Both the position numbers and the translations under genes were made by a program. Under the pieces are notes generated by a model, which had not been told where the DNA came from, ran no database searches, and saw nothing but the letters and a program-made list of their open reading frames with translations. A stretch of 6,550 nucleotides of DNA from contig MVCY01000043.1 in the NCBI GenBank assembly GCA_002049985.1, positions 1,329 to 7,878 of the forward strand. The letters run 5' to 3'. Positions 1-5,029 of this stretch are shown here, one piece after another; position 1 is the first letter of the stretch; each line of letters begins with the position of its first letter. The stretch is from Candidatus Latescibacteria bacterium 4484_181 (GTDB taxonomy: Bacteria; Latescibacterota; MVCY01).

Positions 1-374
1 CCTCTCCGTGCACCTGCCTCTCTCGTTCTGGTCCTCCTGCCAAATATATCACCAAAGAAACCCTCACCGAAGAGACTCTCGAAGATATCCTCAAAATCGG
101 TGGCATGGCTGAAATCCGACCACTGGAACCCGCCGCTGCTAAAGGTGTCACGGACTCCCTCATGTCCAAATCTGTCGTAAGCGGCTCGTTTCTGAGGGTC
201 AATAAGCACCTCGTAGGCCTCGGCTGCTTCCTTAAACTTCTCCTCGGCCTCTTTATCCCCGGGATTCCGGTCCGGATGGTACCGCATAGCCTGCCGGCGA
301 TAGGCCTTCTTAATCTCCTCCTCAGTAGCGTCTCTGTTTATCCCTAAAACCTCATAATAATCACGCTTTGCCAT
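1..374 (-). CDS. dnaJ: Chaperone protein DnaJ, N-terminal part (runs off left edge)
   Basis: This is the start of the Hsp40 co-chaperone that stimulates the ATPase of DnaK and delivers unfolded proteins to it in the cytoplasm. I translated 124 codons from the ATG at 374-372. They open MAKRDYYEVLGINRDAT, the standard DnaJ beginning. The J domain spans about residues 5-70 with the diagnostic HPD motif at residues 33-35 and the helix IV signature YDRFGHEG after it. A Gly/Phe-rich linker follows (SSGGF, LFGEGFFGDIFG). The zinc-finger and C-terminal substrate-binding domains lie outside the window, so a shorter J protein such as CbpA is not strictly excluded, although the G/F region fits DnaJ. The start lies 31 nt inside the end of tex, and no convincing Shine-Dalgarno sequence precedes it, so translation may depend on coupling to tex. 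I infer that the usual upstream region has been lost. Confidence 0.93.
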   Translation of the reverse strand, partial: MAKRDYYEVLGINRDATEEEIKKAYRRQAMRYHPDRNPGDKEAEEKFKEAAEAYEVLIDPQKRAAYDRFGHEGVRDTFSSGGFQWSDFSHATDFEDIFESLFGEGFFGDIFGRRTRTREAGARR

Positions 375-2296
375 AGACCAAAGGGATCTTTTATGAATTT
401 GTTGCTGAGCTGAGAAATATGCACGAGACCGCTCTTCCTCATTCCGATATCTACAAAAACCCCAAAGGGAGCAACAGTCTTCACCCTTCCCCTAAGCATC
501 ATCCCCTCTTTAAGATCCTCCAACCGGAGCACCTCGGTTCGCAGCACAACTGACACAGCTTTCACACTCTCGGACAAATTGTCACTACCGCTTCCCCATC
601 GCTCCAGAAATTGATGGACAGTGTCGTATAGCTCCGGGTGAATAGAGGTATTATCCAAGGGGTTAGAGCCACCTTCAATCCGCAGGAAGCCAGCACATTG
701 CAGAAATTCTTTATCTCCCAAGCCTTCGACCTTTTTCAGCTCCTCCCGGTTCTGGAATACGCCGTGTTCTTCCCGATAGCGAACGATCTGTTTGGCCAAT
801 ACCAGTGATAGTCCAGGAACATACCTGAGCAGAAAGACTGAGGCGGTATTTAGGTCAACACCCACCTGGCTGACACAGGACTGGACGACAAAGGAGAGCT
901 CATCGTTCAGCCGCTGTTGATCTATCTCTTGTTGGTAGATTCCAATTCTTATGAACTTAGGGTCAATCTTGACCAACTCTCTCAACGGATCCTGGAGCCG
1001 GCGGGCGATGAAGATGCTGCCTCGTAGTCCCGCATCCAGTTCGGGGAACTCCTCCTGGGCCGCCTCAGAGAATGAATAGGCAGAAGACCCGTCCTCTTCT
1101 ACCACGGCATAGGAGAGCTTCCTATTCGAGCGTGATAGAACTTCAGCCACCAGTCTCTCCGTCTGCTCGACAGCAGTCCCATTGCCCAGGGCAATCACAT
1201 CCACATTCTCTCTCTCTATAAGATCTAACAAGTCACTTATTGCCTGTTCCCACTGATCTTGTAAATCAAGCACCAATCCTCCTACATATTCCCCTGCTTG
1301 TCCGATCACCGCCGCTCTGGTGGCAGTCTTAACTCCAGAACCTATGCCCAGTATTATTTTGCCTTTAAGGGGTGCTCTCAATAGTTGGCTTCTTAGGTTT
1401 CTGCAATACATGGAAATAAAGTGCTCTTCAGCCCTCTCTGTCAGTTCTCTCCTCAACTGCCGTTCAATAGATGGGGCAATCAGCCTCTGGTAAGCTTCTT
1501 TTATGGCCCTCTTCAGCTCATCGAGAAAGATCGTCTCTCTATTCTTCACCACGTGAGCCTCTATTCTCTTCAGTATCTCTTCTTCTGGGGCGTTTATCGA
1601 TACCTTAAGAACCTTTTCCTTTTCGCCTCGGTTTATGGCCAGAACTCGATAAGGGGGAATCTTCCACAGCGCTTCGCTGTAGTGGTAGTACATCTCGAAT
1701 TCACCCCGCAGAAACTGCCCTCTGGCCTGGGTAACAAGCACTCCCTTCTGAGAGGTGAGTCTCCTCACTATCTCCCTCACCTCAAGGTCTTGCGAAAGAT
1801 GCTGGGCGACAATATCCCTGGCTGACGCCAACACGGCTTCGGCAGTGAGTAAATCCCCTTCCGTCTTCACGTATTGTAAGGCGTAATCCTCAGGTGAGCC
1901 TTGTGTTATCTCCTGAGCCAACATCAGCTCTGCCAGTGGCTGCAAGCCCAGTTGCCTTGCCAATCCTGCCCTGGTAAGCTCTGATGTCTTCAATGCCAAG
2001 TATAAGTCCTCAATTTCAGGGATGGTTAAAGCATTCTCAATCTTCTCTTCTACCTGGGGGGAAAGCGTCCCCTGGCGGCTGAGAAGTTCGATAAGCTCCT
2101 TCTTCCTCCGGTCTAAGGCTTTCACAGCATTCAGACTGCGCTGAATTTCACGGAGCTGTTCCTCATTCAACTCCCCAGTTGCCTCTCTCCGATACCGGGC
2201 AATAAAGGGCACGGTGTTTCCTGCCTCTAAAAGCTCTACTGCTTTCTCTACCTGTGATACCTTCAAAGATAATTTAGATGCAATCTTGACAACCAT
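344..2296 (-). CDS. tex: Tex-family RNA-binding transcription accessory protein, S1 domain truncated
   Basis: Tex is a conserved cytoplasmic nucleic-acid-binding protein related to eukaryotic Spt6 and linked to transcription. The 650 residues show the family order. A helical Tex N-terminal region opens with GNTVPFIARYRREATG (27-41). The central region has INRGEKEKVL (221-230). A YqgF/RNase H-like domain starts near 312 and includes GNGTAVEQTE (371-380). Helix-hairpin-helix motifs lie at about 480-545 (VGVDLNTAS, then VPGL and VEGLGDKE), followed by NPLDNTSIHPELY and an S1 RNA-binding domain from about 598. The S1 domain reads normally to HISQLSNKFIKDP (626-638). It then changes to twelve unrelated residues encoded by the dnaJ leader and start in another frame, so roughly the last 35 residues of the S1 barrel are missing. 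Most Tex proteins have over 700 residues. The YqgF signature is also unusual: GIGSG where GIDPG is expected, at 317-321. The ATG start lies 2 nt after the ftsY stop. Confidence 0.93.
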   Translation of the reverse strand: MVVKIASKLSLKVSQVEKAVELLEAGNTVPFIARYRREATGELNEEQLREIQRSLNAVKALDRRKKELIELLSRQGTLSPQVEEKIENALTIPEIEDLYLALKTSELTRAGLARQLGLQPLAELMLAQEITQGSPEDYALQYVKTEGDLLTAEAVLASARDIVAQHLSQDLEVREIVRRLTSQKGVLVTQARGQFLRGEFEMYYHYSEALWKIPPYRVLAINRGEKEKVLKVSINAPEEEILKRIEAHVVKNRETIFLDELKRAIKEAYQRLIAPSIERQLRRELTERAEEHFISMYCRNLRSQLLRAPLKGKIILGIGSGVKTATRAAVIGQAGEYVGGLVLDLQDQWEQAISDLLDLIERENVDVIALGNGTAVEQTERLVAEVLSRSNRKLSYAVVEEDGSSAYSFSEAAQEEFPELDAGLRGSIFIARRLQDPLRELVKIDPKFIRIGIYQQEIDQQRLNDELSFVVQSCVSQVGVDLNTASVFLLRYVPGLSLVLAKQIVRYREEHGVFQNREELKKVEGLGDKEFLQCAGFLRIEGGSNPLDNTSIHPELYDTVHQFLERWGSGSDNLSESVKAVSVVLRTEVLRLEDLKEGMMLRGRVKTVAPFGVFVDIGMRKSGLVHISQLSNKFIKDPFGLWQSVIIMRF

Positions 2297-2298
2297 TT

Positions 2299-3219
2299 CT
2301 ACTCCTCAGCAAATAACGCATCCACGAATTCTGATGAATCAAACTCCTTCAAATCGTCGGCCCCTTCTCCAATTCCGACCATTTTGATGGGGATGTTCAG
2401 ACTATCTTTAATCGCGACAACAACACCTCCTTTTGCTGTTCCGTCCAGTTTGGCCAAGGCGATTCCGCTCACTCCGATGGCCTGGTTAAAGTAATCTGCC
2501 TGGGCGATGGCGTTCTGTCCGGTGGTTGCATCCAACACCAGGATTGTTTCATCAGGAGTACCTTCTGCCCGTTTCTGAAGCACCCTTTTTATCTTCTTAA
2601 GCTGCTCCATGAGATTGACCTTAGTGTGGAATCTGCCAGCAGTGTCAATGATGAGCAGATCTGCCCCTCTGGCCTGGGCAGCACAGAAAGCATCAAAGAC
2701 TACTGAAGCAGGGTCGGCTCCAGGTTGATGTTTCACCAGTTCCGCTCCGGTCCGCTCGGCCCATATTGCCAACTGTTCGATGGCCGCCGCCCGAAAGGTG
2801 TCAGCCGCAGCCAAGACGACCCTCCTGCCTTGCTCCCCGAACCGCTTAGCTAATTTGCCGATCATCGTGGTCTTGCCTGTGCCGTTGACTCCCACAACCA
2901 TAATCACATAGGGGCGGCCCTCGGGCTTGGTAAACTCCATCGTCACCGGCATAGAGCCGTCCCAGACGGCCAAGACCTGCTGCTTCAGGAGCTCTTTTAT
3001 CCCTCCTGAATCACTTACAGCCTCCCGTCGAATCGACTCCCGAAGTCCCCGAATGATCTTTTCGCTGGTTTCCACTCCGATGTCTGCTCCGATGAGCACC
3101 TCCTCCAGCTCCTCCAGCATTGCCTCGTCTGCCCTCGGGTGTCTGCTCACCACCGCTGAAAGCTTTTTCACCACACCAGTGCGGGTCTTCTTCAGAGCAT
3201 CTCTTAATTTTTTAAGCAA
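2299..3219 (-). CDS. ftsY: Signal recognition particle receptor FtsY
   Basis: FtsY is the membrane-associated SRP receptor GTPase. It pairs with Ffh to deliver ribosomes making membrane proteins to the SecYEG translocon. The 306 residues contain a short helical N domain (about 1-85, with LEELEEVLIGADIGVET) and a complete G domain. The P-loop is GVNGTGKTT at 110-118, followed by DTFRAAA at 140-146 with the insertion-box region after it, DTAGR at 192-196, AKLDGTAKGG at 256-265 and GIGEGADDL at 282-290. There is no long acidic A domain, as in many short FtsY proteins, so membrane contact would rest on the amphipathic N-terminal helix rich in lysine (KKLRDALKKTRTGVVKKL). The start is TTG at 3219-3217, chosen because CAGGAG lies 9 nt upstream and no ATG or GTG fits in the open frame before it. 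ftsY is the first gene of the ftsY-tex-dnaJ cluster. Confidence 0.97.
   Translation of the reverse strand: MLKKLRDALKKTRTGVVKKLSAVVSRHPRADEAMLEELEEVLIGADIGVETSEKIIRGLRESIRREAVSDSGGIKELLKQQVLAVWDGSMPVTMEFTKPEGRPYVIMVVGVNGTGKTTMIGKLAKRFGEQGRRVVLAAADTFRAAAIEQLAIWAERTGAELVKHQPGADPASVVFDAFCAAQARGADLLIIDTAGRFHTKVNLMEQLKKIKRVLQKRAEGTPDETILVLDATTGQNAIAQADYFNQAIGVSGIALAKLDGTAKGGVVVAIKDSLNIPIKMVGIGEGADDLKEFDSSEFVDALFAEE
2302..2307 (-). promoter_or_regulatory. Shine-Dalgarno of tex inside the ftsY stop region
   Basis: The hexamer GAGGAG forms the last two sense codons of ftsY and lies 5 nt before the tex ATG, with the ftsY TAG inside that spacer. This arrangement supports the ATG at 2296 as the tex start and suggests translational coupling of tex to ftsY. 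Confidence 0.75.
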
Positions 3220-3228
3220 TGGATTCGG

Positions 3229-3234
3229 CTCCTG
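3229..3234 (-). promoter_or_regulatory. Shine-Dalgarno that fixes the TTG start of ftsY
   Basis: CAGGAG lies 9 nt before the TTG codon at 3219. The frame stays open upstream to a TAA at about 3257, but it holds no ATG or GTG codon with a ribosome binding site. This site therefore decides the start. Confidence 0.7.
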
Positions 3235-3278
3235 TAGTTTAACACTTACCTTCAGTTAATCAGTCTGTGTAAAAATAT

Positions 3279-3307
3279 AGTATAAGAAACAGAGAGAGAT
3301 TTGTCAA
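3279..3307 (-). promoter_or_regulatory. Sigma-70 type promoter of the ftsY-tex-dnaJ cluster
   Basis: Read on the minus strand, a perfect -35 box TTGACA (3307-3302) is followed by a 17-nt spacer and a -10 box TATACT (3284-3279). Transcription would start near 3272, giving a leader of about 53 nt before the ftsY TTG. The spacer contains four TC dinucleotides in a row. The boxes and the ideal spacing are seen directly; promoter activity is inferred. Confidence 0.8.
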
Positions 3308-3393
3308 TAGAAAGTTAGAACTCGAAAAGCACCGGTTATGAAGAAAACCGCCAAGTCACCAGGGGTACACATCGACTATTCCCTTTGCCGCAA

Positions 3394-3537
3394 TCATATA
3401 TTTACAGTGGTCTGTCCGATCAGTCCAGCTGCCTCGTGATCCAAGACCATTGACCCCTTCACCACGACCTCACCGATCCAACCATCTCGCCAGCAGTGCA
3501 CATCTACCCCACATATGTTCCTCTCTAGAAACTCCAC
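3394..3537 (-). other. Doubtful 47-codon open frame in the intergenic region
   Basis: The interval between the ftsY promoter and the inverted repeat (about 3308-3593) has no recognisable gene. The only frame that looks protein-like is this one. It could start at GTG (3537) and encodes VEFLERNICGVDVHCWRDGW, then a stretch rich in Val, Gly and Ala containing DHEAAGLIGQTTVNI, before TGA. No Shine-Dalgarno sequence precedes the GTG, and a stop codon lies 15 nt upstream in frame. I do not recognise the peptide. It may be a decayed fragment of a former gene, a small unannotated protein, or chance. Confidence 0.2.
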
Positions 3538-3593
3538 AATCTGAATTACTTAATCTAAATATCAACAATACAGAATCTTACCTTCAACTCGAA

Positions 3594-3635
3594 GGGAAAA
3601 CCCATGTCTGTGAGGCACAAAAATAGGGTTTTCCC
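3594..3635. repeat. Perfect 10-bp inverted repeat, possible operator
   Basis: GGGAAAACCC at 3594-3603 is the exact reverse complement of GGGTTTTCCC at 3626-3635, separated by 22 bp. Each arm is itself a GGG-N4-CCC palindrome apart from its A4/T4 core. The arm centres are 32 bp apart, about three helical turns, and the right arm ends 2 bp before the -35 box of the next gene. Neither strand has a T-run after the structure, so a terminator is unlikely. A pair of binding sites for a dimeric regulator is the more natural reading, but this is inference. Inside the loop, TGTG-AGG-CACA could form a small inner hairpin. Confidence 0.55.
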
Positions 3636-3637
3636 CC

Positions 3638-3666
3638 TTGACAAAACATCCTTAAAGTTGTATTGT
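3638..3666 (+). promoter_or_regulatory. Promoter of the DUF39 sulfurtransferase gene
   Basis: A perfect -35 box TTGACA (3638-3643) is followed by a 17-nt spacer and TATTGT (3661-3666), which matches the -10 consensus at four of six positions. Transcription would begin near 3673 with a leader of about 48 nt. The inverted repeat at 3594-3635 sits directly upstream, where an activator or a repressor could act. Confidence 0.65.
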
Positions 3667-3707
3667 TTTTGAAGGATGCTTTACCAAGACAACCGGGATT
3701 ACTCTCT

Positions 3708-3713
3708 GGAGGG
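3708..3713 (+). promoter_or_regulatory. Strong Shine-Dalgarno of the DUF39 gene
   Basis: GGAGGG lies 7 nt before the ATG at 3721 (GGAGG core spaced by 8 nt), which supports that codon as the start. Confidence 0.75.
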
Positions 3714-3720
3714 CAAATAG

Positions 3721-4932
3721 ATGGCCAAGACCTATGCTGAAATAAACGAAAAGATAAAGCGGGGCCAAGCAGTAGTGGTTACTGCCGAGGAGATCATCGA
3801 CATTGTTGAACAGGAAGGAACCCGAAAAGCCGCCCAACAGGTGGATGTGGTTACTACAGGAACTTTCGCGCCGATGTGCTCCTCTGGAGTGCTCATAAAT
3901 ATCGGACATTCGGCGCCCAGGATTAATATTCACCAGGCCTGGCTGAACGACATCCCAGCCTATGCTGGCTTAGCCGCTGTAGACCTCTACTTGGGGGCTA
4001 CAGCCGTACCAGAACATGATCCATTGAACACATATTATCCGGGGGAGTTCCTCTATGGCGGTGGCCATGTGATTCAGGAGTTAGTCGGAGGCAAAGACAT
4101 TCGGCTCAAGGCTATCGGCTACGGTACTGATTGCTACCCCAGGAAACAACTGGAGACATGGGTCAACATCAAGAATTTGAACGAAGCCATCCTGCTGAAC
4201 CCCAGAAATGCCTGCCAGAATTACAATGTGGCAGTAAACCTTTCGGACAAAACCATCTACACCTATATGGGCATCCTCAAACCCAACTTAGGAAACGCCA
4301 CTTATTGTAGTGCCGGTCAGCTCAGCCCTCTGCTGAACGACCCCTATTACAGAACTGTGGGCATTGGGACCAGAATCTTCTTAGGGGGTGGGGTAGGTTA
4401 TGTCTGCTGGCACGGGACTCAACATAATCCCAGTGTTCCCAGGGGAGAAAATGGCGTGGTTAAAACCGGGGCAGGTACTTTGGCCGTCATAGGAGATCTG
4501 AAACAGATGAGCCCGAAATGGCTGGTCGGCATAAGTATGCTGGGATATGGAGCATCGCTGATGGTAGGACTGGGTATCCCCATTCCAATTTTAGACGAAG
4601 AGATCGTCCGCTTCACCGCTGTCAAAGACGAAGAGATATCGGCCCCAATAGTTGATTACTCTGAGGCCTACCCCAATAATAGACCAGAGGTTGTGGGTGA
4701 GGTGGATTACAAGTCCTTAAAACAAGGGAATATCACCATAAAGGGGAAAAAGGTCCCCACCTCTTCCCTCTCCAGTTATCCCAAGGCAAGAGAGATCGCC
4801 GAGATTCTGAAGGAGTGGATTAAAAAAGGAGAGTTTCTCTTGGGTGCCCCCTCGCAACTTATCCCATCGGTAGAGTCTGGAATTCGGTTTAAGCCTCTGA
4901 GATATCGTCCTATCCAGCAGGCTAAAGCCTAA
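3721..4932 (+). CDS. DUF39/HcyBio protein, probable L-aspartate semialdehyde sulfurtransferase
   Basis: This 403-residue protein belongs to the homocysteine biosynthesis family (HcyBio, formerly DUF39). In Methanosarcina acetivorans, members work with a NIL-ferredoxin partner to convert aspartate semialdehyde plus sulfide to homocysteine, bypassing the acetyl- or succinyl-homoserine route to methionine. Family-type blocks seen here are VVTTGTFAPMCSSGVLINIGH (43-63), GGGHVIQELVGGKD (113-126), GYGTDCYPR (133-141), NPRNACQNYNVAVN (160-173), YCSAGQLSPLLNDP, FLGGGVGYVCWHGTQHNP and SMLGYGASLMVGLGIPIPIL. Cys53 and Cys138 occupy the two places where catalytic cysteines were reported in the archaeal enzyme, as far as I recall. 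The protein ends without CBS or ferredoxin domains. The gene stands alone: its own promoter lies upstream and a convergent gene follows, and no NIL-ferredoxin gene lies in the window. Family assignment is firm; the exact reaction in this bacterium is inferred. Confidence 0.9.
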   Translation: MAKTYAEINEKIKRGQAVVVTAEEIIDIVEQEGTRKAAQQVDVVTTGTFAPMCSSGVLINIGHSAPRINIHQAWLNDIPAYAGLAAVDLYLGATAVPEHDPLNTYYPGEFLYGGGHVIQELVGGKDIRLKAIGYGTDCYPRKQLETWVNIKNLNEAILLNPRNACQNYNVAVNLSDKTIYTYMGILKPNLGNATYCSAGQLSPLLNDPYYRTVGIGTRIFLGGGVGYVCWHGTQHNPSVPRGENGVVKTGAGTLAVIGDLKQMSPKWLVGISMLGYGASLMVGLGIPIPILDEEIVRFTAVKDEEISAPIVDYSEAYPNNRPEVVGEVDYKSLKQGNITIKGKKVPTSSLSSYPKAREIAEILKEWIKKGEFLLGAPSQLIPSVESGIRFKPLRYRPIQQAKA

Positions 4933-4943
4933 ATCTGGAAAAT

Positions 4944-4999
4944 TGGTGACCGGTTACTGGTGAGTGCTGAACCAGTCACCAATTACCAATAACCAGTCT
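4944..4999. repeat. Tandem 7-bp repeat array that reverses strand halfway, possible bidirectional terminator
   Basis: Eight consecutive 7-bp units fill this convergent intergenic gap. Four read TGGTGAC, CGGTTAC, TGGTGAG, TGCTGAA (4944-4971). Four read CCAGTCA, CCAATTA, CCAATAA, CCAGTCT (4972-4999), which are versions of the same heptad on the other strand. The two halves can pair: AATTGGTGAC at 4941-4950 is the exact complement of 4975-4984, and 4942-4961 matches 4971-4990 over about 20 bp with a few mismatches and a 9-nt loop. Short T-runs follow in both directions (CTTTTC after the array on plus; AATTTTCC on minus), so it may end transcription of both the DUF39 gene and murD. The repeat is certain; the terminator role is a guess. 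Confidence 0.6.
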
Positions 5000-5029
5000 T
5001 TTCACTCTGAAGCACCTTCGAAATCCCTG

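Noticed and set aside
1421..1825. Plus-strand open frame of 134 codons inside tex
   Set aside because: It is antisense to the conserved Tex core, and the peptide looks like a shadow translation.
2927..3259. Plus-strand open frame opposite the ftsY start
   Set aside because: It is a serine-rich shadow of the FtsY N domain and runs across the ftsY ribosome binding site.
3332..3348. Small hairpin CGGTT/AACCG near 3333-3347
   Set aside because: The stem is only 5 bp with no T-run, so it could easily be chance.
3594..3640. Inverted repeat read as a rho-independent terminator
   Set aside because: Neither strand has a T-run after the stem, the loop is 22 nt, and no gene ends just before it.
3673..3720. 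Riboswitch in the leader of the sulfurtransferase gene
   Set aside because: The predicted leader is only about 48 nt and shows no SAM- or T-box-like conserved core.
3652..3933. Minus-strand open frame overlapping the start of the DUF39 gene
   Set aside because: It is antisense to the promoter and the conserved N-terminus of a confidently identified gene, and shows no domain.
4944..4999. CRISPR array
   Set aside because: The 7-bp units are contiguous with no spacers and are far too short for CRISPR repeats.
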